64,000 nucleotides of DNA from positions 1,832,584-1,896,583 of the forward strand of contig NZ_MDTQ01000001.1 in the NCBI RefSeq assembly GCF_001709345.1. The letters run 5' to 3'. Position numbers and translations under genes: made by a program. The notes beneath the pieces are model-generated. The model worked only from the letters and a program-made list of their open reading frames with translations. It was not told where the DNA came from and ran no database searches. This stretch comes from Terasakiispira papahanaumokuakeensis (GTDB lineage Bacteria; Pseudomonadota; Gammaproteobacteria; Pseudomonadales; Halomonadaceae). Below, in pieces: positions 18,125 to 27,868 of the stretch; within the stretch, counting starts at the first letter, position 1, and each line of letters begins with the position of its first letter.

Positions 18125-18182
18125 TGGCCCCGCAATCACCGGCGTGATCACCCGTTTCGTTATCCGCCGCCGGGGCCATTTT
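18125..18182 (+). terminator. Terminator-like stem-loop after hutH
   Basis: TGGCCCCG (18125-18132) pairs with CGGGGCCA (18171-18178), followed by TTTTC. The loop is long (38 nt), so it may be imperfect. Confidence 0.45.
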
Positions 18183-18219
18183 CACGGTACTCAGTGCGCG
18201 GTGATTCATCGCACAGGGA

Positions 18220-18273
18220 TTCAATGTCTCTGTGTTTAATGAACCTGTGCTCAATGCACCTGAGTTCAATGTC
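18220..18273 (+). repeat. Imperfect 15-bp tandem repeat (3.6 copies)
   Basis: Units TTCAATGTCTCTGTG, TTTAATGAACCTGTG, CTCAATGCACCTGAG and TTCAATGTC stand in tandem between hutH and the next transporter gene. One of several decaying repeats with a period near 15 bp in this window. Confidence 0.75.
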
Positions 18274-18308
18274 AAACCATGGCATTCCAACAATAAGAGC
18301 CAACAATT

Positions 18309-19655
18309 ATGAACGCGATTGTATTAGCCATTCTCGTCATGGTGGGCCTGAGCCTTGCTCGTGTGTCCGTCGTGTTTGCTTTAATCGTCGCCACCTTGGT
18401 CGGTGGGCTTTACGCCGGTATGCCGATCGACTCAATTCTAAGCGCCTTTAACGATGGCTTAGGTAATGGCGCCAAGATCGCCTTGGCCTATGCCGTCTTA
18501 GGGGCTTTCGCCGTAGCACTATCACGCTCGGGCCTCACCGAAGCCATGGCCAACCGTGCCATTGCGCGTTTTCACATTGATGAGGCCAGCAGTCAACGCA
18601 AAACCGTCACCTATACCCTATTAGCGGCCTTACTCGCCGCAGCGGTCAGCTCGCAGAATCTGATTCCGGTCCACATTGCCTTTATTCCCGTACTCGTGCC
18701 GCCGTTACTCAAGCTGATGAATCACCTCAATCTTGATCGTCGTCTAGTGGCCTGTGTGATCACCTTCGGCATTACCGCCCCTTACATGCTCTTACCGGTC
18801 GGCTTTGGCGCTATTTTTCTGAACGACATCTTGCTCACCAACCTCAACCAAAGTGGCGCCGATTTTGGCCTGGAAATCACACGGCAGATGGTCCCCATGG
18901 CAATGCCCATCCCCATTGGCGGCATGGCACTGGGGCTGGCCTTTGCCATCCTGGTCAGTTATCGCAAGAGTCGCCACTATGAAGATCGCGATCTGATCAA
19001 AGGCGACCGCACCTCCACCCAAACGACACAACGCTTAACCGGCAAGCAAAAGGCCATCCTGCTCATTGCATTAGTGGGCACGGTTGTGACGCAGCTCTAC
19101 ACCGGATCGATGGTGCTCGGCGGGGTTTTTGGTTTCGCCTTGCTCTCGTTAAGTGGCGTTTTTCATTGGCGAGAACAAGACAGCATCTTTACCGAAGGCA
19201 TGCGGATGATGACGCTGGTGGGCTTTATTATGATCACCGCCGCGGGCTTCGCCAGCGTCATGCAGGCCAGTGGCGAAGTTGAAACGCTAGCCATCAGCTC
19301 GACCGAACTGATCGGTGATAATAAAGGCTTAGCCGCGCTTATCATGCTGCTTGTCGGCCTACTGATTACCCTGGGAATTGGCTCCTCATTCTCCACTATC
19401 CCCATCATTGCCTCACTGTATGTCCCGATCGCCCTTAACTTTGGCTTTTCGCCCATGGCTACCGTCGCACTCGTCGGCACCGCCGCCGCCTTAGGCGATG
19501 CAGGCTCCCCGGCCTCAGACTCAACCCTCGGGCCCACCGCCGGGCTCAATGCCGATGGCCAACACGATCACATCTGGGATAGCGTCGTCCCCACCTTCTT
19601 ACACTTCAACATCCCACTGATCGCGGCCGGCTGGACCGCCGCCATGATCTTATAA
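18309..19655 (+). CDS. Na+/H+ antiporter-family transporter, probable histidine permease (YuiF-like)
   Basis: A 448-aa polytopic membrane protein of the Na+/H+ antiporter-like family that includes Bacillus YuiF. Features include GLGNGAKIALAYAVLGAFAVAL near the N-terminus and a C-terminal GDAGSPASDSTLGPTAGL block. YuiF/HisT proteins have been predicted to import histidine from regulon studies. Its position right after hutH on the same strand supports import of histidine or urocanate coupled to sodium. The gap to hutH is 192 bp with a repeat and a hairpin, so it may have its own promoter. Confidence 0.78.
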   Translation: MNAIVLAILVMVGLSLARVSVVFALIVATLVGGLYAGMPIDSILSAFNDGLGNGAKIALAYAVLGAFAVALSRSGLTEAMANRAIARFHIDEASSQRKTVTYTLLAALLAAAVSSQNLIPVHIAFIPVLVPPLLKLMNHLNLDRRLVACVITFGITAPYMLLPVGFGAIFLNDILLTNLNQSGADFGLEITRQMVPMAMPIPIGGMALGLAFAILVSYRKSRHYEDRDLIKGDRTSTQTTQRLTGKQKAILLIALVGTVVTQLYTGSMVLGGVFGFALLSLSGVFHWREQDSIFTEGMRMMTLVGFIMITAAGFASVMQASGEVETLAISSTELIGDNKGLAALIMLLVGLLITLGIGSSFSTIPIIASLYVPIALNFGFSPMATVALVGTAAALGDAGSPASDSTLGPTAGLNADGQHDHIWDSVVPTFLHFNIPLIAAGWTAAMIL

Positions 19656-19670
19656 ATCACCACCCTCCTG

Positions 19671-19691
19671 GGGCGGCACACAAAGCCGCCC
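19671..19691 (+). terminator. Stem-loop after the YuiF-like gene
   Basis: A perfect stem GGGCGGC / GCCGCCC with loop ACACAAA begins 15 bp after the stop codon. The tail is TTCC, so it is only moderately terminator-like. Confidence 0.5.
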
Positions 19692-19881
19692 TTCCCACTG
19701 CAAGCCTTCCAAAACACCTCAATTCAGATAATATCTGAGCTTTGCCACGCTTTAGCTCAAATCAGCATAAGAACCTGTGTTGAAAGTCGATGAAGAAACG
19801 CCAGTCTCGAAAATCATGAAAGCTCGGCGGAACCGTCGTTGACGCGCTTCGCTATGTCCGCCACTTTGGCTTACCAGCGGA

Positions 19882-20241
19882 ATGAATAGAATGATTAACG
19901 AAGATAAGCTCAAAATATGGCGAGCGTTATCCGATCTATTTCTTGACACCGAAATAGAGGACTACGTATTCCGATACATTGCCCGCACAGTGTCTGAGTG
20001 CGGGCTCTCTTTGCGGGAAGCGGAAGATATTCTGTGGTACGAGGTTTACCCCGTATTAGAGGGCAATCTGCGATGTGTGGCGGGTGAATGGCAAGGCTGG
20101 TCGGATGACTGGTTGCTGCAAAATCTCCCCGCAAGGGTACGGCCCAATGCGATACACGGCCATCCCGCCATTATTAAAGAGGTTAAAGGATGTTGGCAAA
20201 AAGTCATTGAAGCTTATAACAGTCAAAATAAAGATCTATAA
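19882..20241 (+). CDS. DUF7079-like protein of unknown function
   Basis: A 119-aa soluble, acidic protein. The opening KLKIWRALSDLFLDTEIEDY and the later REAEDILWYEVYPVLEGNL resemble a small family of conserved bacterial proteins that I recall as DUF7079. Members are often scattered singly among toxin-immunity or accessory genes, but their function is not known. Starts at ATG 19882, or at ATG 19891 nine bases later. It lies 22 bp before the GST gene and may be cotranscribed with it. Confidence 0.65.
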   Translation: MNRMINEDKLKIWRALSDLFLDTEIEDYVFRYIARTVSECGLSLREAEDILWYEVYPVLEGNLRCVAGEWQGWSDDWLLQNLPARVRPNAIHGHPAIIKEVKGCWQKVIEAYNSQNKDL

Positions 20242-20263
20242 CAGTCAAAACTAAGGAACGCGG

Positions 20264-20860
20264 ATGAAAATTTATGGCGATGGTCTGTCCGGTAACTGCT
20301 ATAAAATCAAGCTTTTATGTTCATTGCTGGATATCGAACATGAATGGATTCCGGTAGATATATTGGCAGGAGGCACATCGAAAGCTGAGTTTTTGCAGAA
20401 GAACCCCAACGGAAAGATTCCGCTTCTTGAGCTCGAAGACGGGCGATGCTTGTCCGAATCTAACGCCATACTTAATTTTTTGGCCCTAGGCAGCCCATTA
20501 CTTCCATCAGATCACTTCGAAATTGCGAAGGTGCAGCAGTGGCAGTTTTTTGAGCAGTACAGCCACGAACCCTATATCGCGGTGGCGCGCTTCATCGCCA
20601 AATATCTCGGCTTACCTCAAGAACGAAGAGCAGAATACGAAGACAAGCAGTCAGGGGGACATAAGGCATTAGCGGTTATGGAGACACAGCTTTCAACTAC
20701 GCCCTATCTCATCGGCGATGCCCTCTCTACGGCAGACATTAGCCTATATGGGTATACTCATGTGGCTCATGAAGGCGGCTTCGATTTAAAGGACTACCCT
20801 GCAGTTTTGGCATGGATTGGCAGAATACAACAACATCCAAAGTACATTGATATGATGTAA
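20264..20860 (+). CDS. Glutathione S-transferase family protein
   Basis: A 198-aa cytosolic GST of usual length. The N-terminal thioredoxin-like domain (1-75) has the NPNGKIPLLEL cis-proline motif and the glutathione-contacting LSESNAIL motif. An all-helical C-terminal domain follows, with STADISLYGYTHVAHEGG. It conjugates or reduces with glutathione; the substrate is unknown. ATG 20264 follows AAGGAACGCGG. Confidence 0.88.
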   Translation: MKIYGDGLSGNCYKIKLLCSLLDIEHEWIPVDILAGGTSKAEFLQKNPNGKIPLLELEDGRCLSESNAILNFLALGSPLLPSDHFEIAKVQQWQFFEQYSHEPYIAVARFIAKYLGLPQERRAEYEDKQSGGHKALAVMETQLSTTPYLIGDALSTADISLYGYTHVAHEGGFDLKDYPAVLAWIGRIQQHPKYIDMM

Positions 20861-20973
20861 ATGGATATGGCGTACATCGGCATTAAATCGCTGAAAAGGT
20901 TTGAAGCGAGTCGCTAGCGGCTCGTGAACAAGCCTTTTAATTGACACCGATCGCCGAATCAAAGTACATCAAT

Positions 20974-21090
20974 TCATATCAAAAAATACTTATCCAATGC
21001 TTCACTTCCTTTGCGGGTAATCACGACTTCTCGATAACCTGGCGTTCTTTCGATCCAGTGATGGCGTTCAAAGATAGCGCATAATCCATG
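20974..21090 (-). pseudogene. C-terminal remnant of an ArsR-type winged-helix regulator
   Basis: A minus-strand open stretch reads FERHHWIERTPGYREVVIT then RKGSEALDKYF before its stop. It resembles the end of ArsR-family proteins, where a second helix and LTxxG motif close the fold. It is cut off by a stop at 21091-21093 with no N-terminal HTH, so it is a fragment. The rest of 20861-21331 contains AT-rich sequence and one possible tiny gene. Confidence 0.4.
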
Positions 21091-21189
21091 TCAATAGATG
21101 TTCATTTTTAACTGGCGTCATGGCGCCAGATATTTCAATATATAAAAAATTTCTTATATACCGCACTCGCTCAGTATTGAGGATATTTT

Positions 21190-21321
21190 TTGAAATTTAA
21201 ACTTGTGCACCGGCTTGCTTTAATTACCGTAATTGATCCAATTCTGCATGCGGGTGAATTAGATTTCTCTCAGTACAAGGGTAAAAGTGATAAACAAGTT
21301 ATTTGCCCAAGCGATTGGTAA
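21190..21321 (+). CDS. Possible 43-aa small protein
   Basis: A TTG-started frame with GAGGA about 7 bp upstream (21178-21182) runs to TAA at 21319-21321, 10 bp before the methyltransferase start. The product is mixed hydrophobic and charged (LALITVIDPILHAGELDF). It could be a real leader or small protein, or a relic. No family recognised. Confidence 0.3.
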   Translation: MKFKLVHRLALITVIDPILHAGELDFSQYKGKSDKQVICPSDW

Positions 21322-21331
21322 CTGTTAAGGA

Positions 21332-22102
21332 ATGAATACATTGGATATCCCACGGATTTTCAACATTACGGAAAGTGAACACCGCATCCACAACCCATTC
21401 ACACCTGACAAGTTCGAGACGCTCGGAGCGGCGCTGCGCCTAGCGTCAGGAGCGCGAGTGCTTGACCTGGGGAGCGGTTCAGGCGAAATGCTGTGTACCT
21501 GGGCACGAGACTACGGCATTACTGGCACCGGCGTCGACATGAGCCCGCTATTCACCGCACAGGCGAAACAGCGGGCGGAGGAGCTCGGCGTTGCCCATCA
21601 AGTCCAGTTCATTCACAACGATGCCGCAGGTTACGTGGCTGACGAGAAAGCGGATGTAGCCGCTTGTGTCGGCGCCACCTGGATTGGCGGCGGTGTCGCG
21701 GGCACCCTCGAACTGCTGGCGAAAAGCTTGCGCACTCGCGGCGTCATGCTGATTGGCGAACCTTACTGGCGACAATTACCGCCAACGGAAGAGATTGCCA
21801 AAAAGTGTCTTGCTCACTCAATCTCCGACTTTCTCAGCCTGCCAGAACTTATCGCCTCTTTTGGCGCCCTCGGTTACGACGTGGTTGAGATGGTGCTCGC
21901 CAATCAAGATGGTTGGGACAGATACGAAGCGGCCAAGTGGCTCACCATGCGCCGCTGGCTTGAAGAAAACCCCGATGATGAGTTGGCGGAAGAAATCCAC
22001 GCCAAACTCAGCACAGAGCCCGAACGCCACGCGGCCTACACGCGAGAGTATTTGGGCTGGGGCGTGTTTGCGCTTATGCCAAAGCTCAATCAAAGGGCTT
22101 AA
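21332..22102 (+). CDS. Class I SAM-dependent methyltransferase
   Basis: A 256-aa protein with a Rossmann-fold methyltransferase core. Motif I is VLDLGSGSGEML (residues about 43-54), the acidic motif II residue is in GVDMSPL, and motif III is around NDAAGYVADEKADVAACVGA. The C-terminal part (RYEAAKWLTMRRWLEENPDDELAEEI) resembles a set of uncharacterised methyltransferases annotated near GST or toxin-response genes. Substrate unknown. ATG 21332 follows TTAAGGA. Confidence 0.82.
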   Translation: MNTLDIPRIFNITESEHRIHNPFTPDKFETLGAALRLASGARVLDLGSGSGEMLCTWARDYGITGTGVDMSPLFTAQAKQRAEELGVAHQVQFIHNDAAGYVADEKADVAACVGATWIGGGVAGTLELLAKSLRTRGVMLIGEPYWRQLPPTEEIAKKCLAHSISDFLSLPELIASFGALGYDVVEMVLANQDGWDRYEAAKWLTMRRWLEENPDDELAEEIHAKLSTEPERHAAYTREYLGWGVFALMPKLNQRA

Positions 22103-22134
22103 CCCAAACGCTCAAAATCCATCAATTGGATCAT

Positions 22135-22188
22135 AGCGGCCAATTGAGCGTGAACGTTTTGTTTTCACGGCTTGTTGGCCGCTTCATT
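22135..22188 (+). terminator. Long hairpin after the methyltransferase gene
   Basis: Outer arms AGCGGCCAA (22135-22143) and TTGGCCGCT (22175-22183) enclose inner arms CGTGAA / TTCACG, followed by TCATTTT. It lies between convergent genes and may terminate both. Confidence 0.5.
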
Positions 22189-22337
22189 TTCCGGCCAAGA
22201 GCGCTCAATCCACTAACCTGGATTTGTGGTGCTTGATCATTGTGATGAAGCAGATAACACCATTCCAGATCAAAGCAATCACGGTTTATACACCATCGCC
22301 ATTCATTGCGCCCTTCAGCATTGACGCCACCTCGCCT

Positions 22338-24350
22338 CTAGTTAGCCTCGGGTCGGCGCCGTTGAGCGCGTGTAGCCTGTTGTGAGCGGCTGTTTTGTGA
22401 GCCCGTGCTTTGTCGGGGTTTGGTCGGGCGTCGTGTTTTTTTGCTGCCTCTTTTCCCTTTCCCTTTGGAGGCGCTGGGGATGCCTTGTAGTGGCGCCGGG
22501 TTCAGTTGGGCGATGAGGTCTGGCAGGGCGGTGCTGAGTTGAGTCATGAAGGCTTGGTAGCCGTATTCGCGGCGACTCATGGCGTCGAGATGGGATTCCC
22601 AGTGGGCGGTCATGTCGGGCCGGGCAAGCGCTTCGGGTAAGGCGGCGATCAGGGCTTTCCCCGCTGGGGTGGCGTGAATGAGTTTGCCCTGGCGCGATAA
22701 AAAGCCGCGTGTAAAGAGTAATTCCAGGATGCCCGCGCGGGTGGCTTCGGTGCCTAGACCGTCGGTGTCTCGGAGGATTTTCCGCAGTGCTTGGTCTTGC
22801 ACGAAGCGGGCGATGCCGGTCATGGCGGCTAATAAGGTGGCATCGGTAAAGGCTTTCGGGGGCTGGGTGGCTTTGTCCAACACCTCGCCCCGCTCACACC
22901 ATAAGGTGTCCCCTGGGTTAAGCGGTGGGAGTGAGGCGTTGGTGTCGGCTTCTGAGGCGTCGTCTTGTTCGTTTCGCTCGCCCTTGGTCGATGAGCTGAT
23001 CAGTTGCTTCCAGCCCAGGTCGCGGGTTTCACGAGCACGCGCAACAAAAGTGCCACCGGCAATGTCTAGGGTGAGTTGGGTGTCGGTGTAGCTAAACGGC
23101 GGGTAAAACTGCATCAAGTATTGCCGTGCAATCAGGGCATACACCTGCTGTTCGACACGGTTTAAGGTCACCCGAGCGGCCCGTGCGGTGGGGATAATGG
23201 CATGGTGGGCCTGTACTTGTTTGTCATTCCAGGCGCGCCCTTTAAGGCTCAAATCAGCGCCCTGCACAGCAGATGCAAGCTCGGGTTCATGGGTTTGAAT
23301 GGCTTGGCTGATCCCCCCTGCTTCAGACCAGTGCTCCCGAGGCAAATAACGGCAGTCTGAGCGCGGGTAAGTAATCAGTTGATGGCGCTCATAGAGCGTT
23401 TGAGCGGCATCTAATACCGCTTGGGCGCTGAGGCCATACCGTTTGGCCGCGTCAATTTGCAGGCTAGAGAGGTTGTAAGGCAAAGGCGGCGGCTGCTGGC
23501 CGGGCTTGCGAGTGGCTTGGGTCACGGTGGCGTTTTGGCCAGTAATGCGTTGAGCGACATTTTCGGCCAGTGGCCGGTGTAACACGCGTCCCTCTTCATC
23601 TTGCCAGGGCGCGCAGGCTTCGCTGGGCTGCCAGCGGGCTTTGAATCGTGCCTGTGCTGCTGTCAGCAGGTGGGCATCCACCTCGTAATAGGGTTTCGAC
23701 TGAAAAGCCTCAATGTCGTGATCCCGTTGCACCACTAAGCCAAGAATCGGCGTTTGCACTCGGCCCACTGATAAGACCCCTTGATAGCCCATTTGCTGGC
23801 CTTTGAGTGTGAGGGCGCGGGTCATGTTCATACCAAACAGCCAGTCCGCTCTTGAACGTGCTAACGCGGAAACAGATAACGGTATAAACTCTGTATTGGG
23901 CCGCATTTTGTTCAGCGCTTTGCGGATGGCGGCAGGGTTGAGATCTGAAATCAGGCAACGCTGGATACGGGCGCGTTTGGCCTTGGGGACTTTGAGATAA
24001 TCAATCACTTCGTCAACCAAGAGTTGGCCTTCGCGATCAGGATCACCGGCATGAACAATATCATCGGCTTGTTTCACCAGTTTACGCAGTATCGCCAGCT
24101 GACCGCGTGCACTGGCGCGAGGCTTAAGCTGCCACTGCTCAGGCACAATGGGTAAAGTATCCAGGCGCCATTTTTTATACTGATCACCGTAGGCATCGGG
24201 TTCAGCTTGCTCTAATAAATGGCCGATGCACCAAGAGACGACTTGATCCCCGCCACATTGAATCATGCCGTCTGCTTTTTTTTGCGGGCCCGGTAATACC
24301 GCCGCAATGGCCCGGGCAAGGCTTGGTTTTTCAGCAATATACAATTTCAT
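22338..24350 (-). CDS. topB: DNA topoisomerase III
   Basis: A 670-aa type IA topoisomerase that cuts and rejoins single DNA strands and decatenates replication intermediates. The Toprim domain starts [19 protein letters not shown], with [13 protein letters not shown] as the acidic metal site. The active-site tyrosine lies in [13 protein letters not shown]. The last 45 or so residues form a Lys/Arg/Ser/Gln-rich tail likely to bind nucleic acid. Monocistronic, on the minus strand. Confidence 0.95.
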   Translation of the reverse strand: MKLYIAEKPSLARAIAAVLPGPQKKADGMIQCGGDQVVSWCIGHLLEQAEPDAYGDQYKKWRLDTLPIVPEQWQLKPRASARGQLAILRKLVKQADDIVHAGDPDREGQLLVDEVIDYLKVPKAKRARIQRCLISDLNPAAIRKALNKMRPNTEFIPLSVSALARSRADWLFGMNMTRALTLKGQQMGYQGVLSVGRVQTPILGLVVQRDHDIEAFQSKPYYEVDAHLLTAAQARFKARWQPSEACAPWQDEEGRVLHRPLAENVAQRITGQNATVTQATRKPGQQPPPLPYNLSSLQIDAAKRYGLSAQAVLDAAQTLYERHQLITYPRSDCRYLPREHWSEAGGISQAIQTHEPELASAVQGADLSLKGRAWNDKQVQAHHAIIPTARAARVTLNRVEQQVYALIARQYLMQFYPPFSYTDTQLTLDIAGGTFVARARETRDLGWKQLISSSTKGERNEQDDASEADTNASLPPLNPGDTLWCERGEVLDKATQPPKAFTDATLLAAMTGIARFVQDQALRKILRDTDGLGTEATRAGILELLFTRGFLSRQGKLIHATPAGKALIAALPEALARPDMTAHWESHLDAMSRREYGYQAFMTQLSTALPDLIAQLNPAPLQGIPSASKGKGKRGSKKTRRPTKPRQSTGSQNSRSQQATRAQRRRPEAN

Positions 24351-24600
24351 GCAGCACGCTTGATCTCAATCTAGACCGATTCAAAGGTCAATCGATGCAC
24401 GGATCGACGGGATCACGAATCGGACAAGGTGACAGACTCATAGGTTCAATGAGGGCTCAGGCTAGAACAGGATAACGGCCAACAGCCGATACTGTAAATA
24501 AACACAGCCAGGTAACTGATTTAAATACTCGTGCCATGAGGATCAGCCGAGTATGATATTACCCCTTTTGAGTAGAGGGTCGGATTCAGTTCGGCTTTCA

Positions 24601-24650
24601 TTAGGGTGCGACAATATTAGGGTGCGACAATATGCCGCAAGGGTGTCGCA
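24601..24650 (+). repeat. Two perfect 16-bp tandem copies with an inverted partner
   Basis: TTAGGGTGCGACAATA occurs at 24601-24616 and 24617-24632. TGTCGCA at 24644-24650 is the inverse of TGCGACA within each copy. It lies in the 559-bp topB-cyoA intergenic region, which has no supported gene. Confidence 0.8.
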
Positions 24651-24652
24651 GT

Positions 24653-24667
24653 GAAAATGATTATCAT
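24653..24667 (-). promoter_or_regulatory. Fur-box-like sequence
   Basis: Read on the minus strand, ATGATAATCATTTTC matches 14 of 15 bases of the inner part of the Fur consensus (ATGATAATCATTATC), but the remaining 4 bases do not match. It lies 243 bp before cyoA and 303 bp before topB. Which promoter it would serve is unclear. Confidence 0.35.
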
Positions 24668-24853
24668 GCAGAGCTCCTACCCTACAGCCGGTCTTATATC
24701 CCAGGTTAGTGATCACTATCCAGCCAGCCCCCTAAGCCATCTTCTTCTCTCTCAGACACACCCCATCAGATCTGCTATCTGACTGATCTTCCGCTTGATT
24801 TACTCAAGATTTTATATTGCTTTGATGCATATCTATATTCTGTGAATGAGTAG

Positions 24854-24867
24854 TTGATGCAGATCAA
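24854..24867. promoter_or_regulatory. ANR/FNR box before cyoA
   Basis: TTGATGCAGATCAA is a perfect match to the FNR/ANR consensus TTGAT-N4-ATCAA. It ends 42 bp before the cyoA start, where a bound regulator would overlap the promoter. Oxygen-limited repression of cyo by ANR is known in Pseudomonas putida. Confidence 0.7.
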
Positions 24868-24909
24868 GCGTGATAACATGCCCGCGCTTAAATCTGATGA
24901 GGTCTGAAC

Positions 24910-25881
24910 ATGCGACAAATCCCTTTCCTGCGTACGTCAGGGTGGATGGTGCTCGCAGCGCTTCCGTTATTGCTTAGCGGTTGCGATTTGGCACTATTCA
25001 ACCCCAAAGGCCAGATCGGGGCACAACAGAAAGATCTAATCATTCTTGCGTTTGGTGTAATGCAAGTGGTGGTGATTCCTGTCGTGTTTATGACCTTGTT
25101 CTTTGCTTGGCGTTATCGCCGTAGCAACATTGAAAAGAACAAGGCCACTTACCTACCTAACTGGTCACATTCGAATAAAATCGAAGCTGCTGTTTGGGCG
25201 GCGCCATTTATTATCATCTTGTTCCTTGGGGTGATTACATGGCAAACCACACACAGTTTGGATCCGCATAAACCACTGGATTCAGTGGACAAAGCCCCGC
25301 TTGAAGTGGATGTCATTTCACTGGATTGGAAGTGGTTGTTTGTCTATCCAGAACAAGGCATTGCCACAATCAATGAGCTGTATGCACCGAAAGACACGCC
25401 GATTAATTTCCGCGTGACATCGGGCAGTGTCATGAACTCCTTCTATATTCCTCGGTTGGGTACACAGATTTATGCCATGTCGGGCATGAGCAATACCCTG
25501 CACCTGATTGGGAATGAAGTCGGCGTCTATGATGGCCGCTCAGTGGCCTATAGTGGTAAAGGCTTTGCTGAGATGACCTTCAAGACACACATCACATCTG
25601 ATGCAGACTTCCAGGCTTGGGTTGAGAAAGTCAAAAATAGCCAAGGCGCGGCACTGACCTTCCCAGAAGGTTATAACACCGTGGCTAAACCCAGCATCGC
25701 CAACGAAGTGGAATACTTCCCAAGTGTTGATCAGGGCTTTTATAACAAAGTGCTGGGCATCTTCCAGGAAGGCCACATGGCAGCCATGGCTCAGAATGAG
25801 CACGAGCCGACAGCGGGTCACACCATGTCTGGAGCTCATCATTCAGACTCGACTCAACAGCACGCGGAGGCAGTGGAGTAA
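24910..25881 (+). CDS. cyoA: Cytochrome o ubiquinol oxidase subunit II
   Basis: A 323-aa membrane lipoprotein. The signal sequence ends in a lipobox LLLSGC (lipidated Cys25). Two transmembrane helices follow (about 45-65 and 92-112), then a periplasmic cupredoxin-like domain lacking CuA ligands, as expected for a quinol oxidase. It helps shape the quinol-binding side of the bo3 oxidase. The C-terminal tail is His-rich. First gene of cyoABCDE, 3 bp before cyoB, and downstream of an ANR-type site. Confidence 0.95.
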   Translation: MRQIPFLRTSGWMVLAALPLLLSGCDLALFNPKGQIGAQQKDLIILAFGVMQVVVIPVVFMTLFFAWRYRRSNIEKNKATYLPNWSHSNKIEAAVWAAPFIIILFLGVITWQTTHSLDPHKPLDSVDKAPLEVDVISLDWKWLFVYPEQGIATINELYAPKDTPINFRVTSGSVMNSFYIPRLGTQIYAMSGMSNTLHLIGNEVGVYDGRSVAYSGKGFAEMTFKTHITSDADFQAWVEKVKNSQGAALTFPEGYNTVAKPSIANEVEYFPSVDQGFYNKVLGIFQEGHMAAMAQNEHEPTAGHTMSGAHHSDSTQQHAEAVE

Positions 25882-25884
25882 CTC

Positions 25885-27867
25885 ATGTTCGGAAAACTCA
25901 GCTGGGACTCCATTCCCTACCATGAGCCGATTATCATGGGGACCGTTGCGGTCATCGCGATTGTCGGCGCTATTGTCGTAGGGTTGGTTACTTATTATCG
26001 AAAATGGGGTTATTTGTGGTCAGAGTGGATCACCTCTGTTGACCATAAAAAACTCGGTATCATGTATTACTTGGTTGCATTGGTGATGCTCGTTAGGGGC
26101 TTTGCCGATGCGATTATGATGCGCTCACAACAAGCGCTGGCCGCAGGTGGTGCGGAAGGCTTCTTACCGCCTCACCACTATGATCAGATTTTCACCGCCC
26201 ACGGTGTCATCATGATCTTCTTTGTCGCCACGCCCATGATCATCGGCTTGATGAACTTGGTCGTTCCGCTGCAAATCGGTGCGCGCGATGTGGCCTTCCC
26301 CTTCCTGAACAACCTGAGCTTCTGGCTGTTCGTTGGCGGGGTCATCCTGGTCAACCTGTCACTGTTTATCGGTGAATTCGCTAAAACGGGCTGGCTGTCC
26401 TACCCACCACTCTCGGGCATTATTAAGAGTCCCGATGTCGGGGTGGATTATTGGATATGGTCGTTGCAGCTTTCAGGGATCGGTACCACCTTGACCGGCG
26501 TGAACTTCTTCGTGACCATCATGAAGATGCGCACCAAAGGCATGGGCCTGTTCCAGATGCCGATTTTCACTTGGACAGCCCTGTGCGCCAACGTGATCAT
26601 CATTGCGGCCTTCCCGATTCTGACCGTCACCATTGCACTGCTGACACTGGATCGCTATCTCGGTACTCACTTCTTTACGATGGCCGCCGGCGGCAGCCAG
26701 ATGATGTATGTCAACCTCATCTGGGCCTGGGGTCACCCTGAAGTGTACCTGCTGGTATTACCGGCTTTCGGGGTTTACTCCGAAGTGGTGGCCACCTTCT
26801 CGCGTAAGCCCTTGTTCGGTTATAACGCTATGGTTTGGGCCACCGTTGCCATCACAGGGCTTTCCTTTGTGGTCTGGCTGCACCACTTCTTCACCATGGG
26901 CTCAGGCGCCAGCGTCAATACCTTCTTCGGTATTATGACGATGATTATCGCCATCCCCACCGGTTTGAAGATCTTCAACTGGCTGTTCACCATGTATCGC
27001 GGCAGCATCGAGTTCAGCTCACCGATTCTGTGGACACTGGGCTTTATCATCACCTTCAGTTACGGCGGCGTAACCGGTGTGATGTTGGCCGTACCGGGGG
27101 CTAACTTTGTACTGCACGATACCCTGTTTGTGGTGGCACACTTCCACAACGTCATCATTGGGGGTGTGGTCTTTGCGATGTTGGCAGGTCTGACCTATTG
27201 GTTCCCGAAAGCCTTTGGCTTCAAGCTGAATGAAGCTTGGGGTAAATGTTCTTTCTGGTGCTGGCTGGTCGGTTTCTTCCTCGCCTTTACACCGCTGTAT
27301 ATCCTCAGCTTCGATGGCGCAGCCCGCCGTATGCAATCTTATGCCAATACTGATTGGCAGCCATTGATGATTGTGGCTTGGTTCGGTGCTGTTCTGATCA
27401 TGCTGGGCATTGTCTCCACCGTCATCCAAATGATTGTCAGTGTGCGTGATCGCGAGAAAAATCTGGATGTTACTGGCGATCCTTGGGATGGTCGTACGCT
27501 GGAGTGGGCCACGTCTTCACCGGCGCCTTTCTATAACTTTGCCAAACTGCCTGAAGCGTCTGAAATCGATAGTTTCTGGCATGACAAGCAAAAACATGGT
27601 GCCAACGCCCACCTGAGCCAAGGGCCTTATGAAGATATTCATATGCCTAAAAACACTGTTGCAGGTCCTGTGATTACGCTGTTTGCAACCATCATGGGTT
27701 TTGCATTGGTCTGGCACATCTGGTGGCTGGTAATCGCGAGCGGTATTGGTGTTTTCGTCAGTGTGATGGCGCGCGTCTTTAATGACGACGTGGACTATTA
27801 TGTCCCGGCCGCCGAAGTCGAACGCATCGAGCGTGAGCACCAAAAACGTGTGGAGATGCAGGCTTAA
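25885..27867 (+). CDS. cyoB: Cytochrome o ubiquinol oxidase subunit I
   Basis: A 660-aa haem-copper oxidase subunit with about 15 membrane helices. It carries both haems and CuB, reduces O2 to water and pumps protons. Ligand motifs include [11 protein letters not shown] (low-spin haem His), [11 protein letters not shown] (CuB His cross-linked to Tyr), LHHFFTMG (two CuB His) and [10 protein letters not shown] (haem o3 and haem b His). Normal family length. Two bases separate its start from the cyoA stop plus spacer. Confidence 0.97.
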   Translation: MFGKLSWDSIPYHEPIIMGTVAVIAIVGAIVVGLVTYYRKWGYLWSEWITSVDHKKLGIMYYLVALVMLVRGFADAIMMRSQQALAAGGAEGFLPPHHYDQIFTAHGVIMIFFVATPMIIGLMNLVVPLQIGARDVAFPFLNNLSFWLFVGGVILVNLSLFIGEFAKTGWLSYPPLSGIIKSPDVGVDYWIWSLQLSGIGTTLTGVNFFVTIMKMRTKGMGLFQMPIFTWTALCANVIIIAAFPILTVTIALLTLDRYLGTHFFTMAAGGSQMMYVNLIWAWGHPEVYLLVLPAFGVYSEVVATFSRKPLFGYNAMVWATVAITGLSFVVWLHHFFTMGSGASVNTFFGIMTMIIAIPTGLKIFNWLFTMYRGSIEFSSPILWTLGFIITFSYGGVTGVMLAVPGANFVLHDTLFVVAHFHNVIIGGVVFAMLAGLTYWFPKAFGFKLNEAWGKCSFWCWLVGFFLAFTPLYILSFDGAARRMQSYANTDWQPLMIVAWFGAVLIMLGIVSTVIQMIVSVRDREKNLDVTGDPWDGRTLEWATSSPAPFYNFAKLPEASEIDSFWHDKQKHGANAHLSQGPYEDIHMPKNTVAGPVITLFATIMGFALVWHIWWLVIASGIGVFVSVMARVFNDDVDYYVPAAEVERIEREHQKRVEMQA

Positions 27868-27868
27868 T

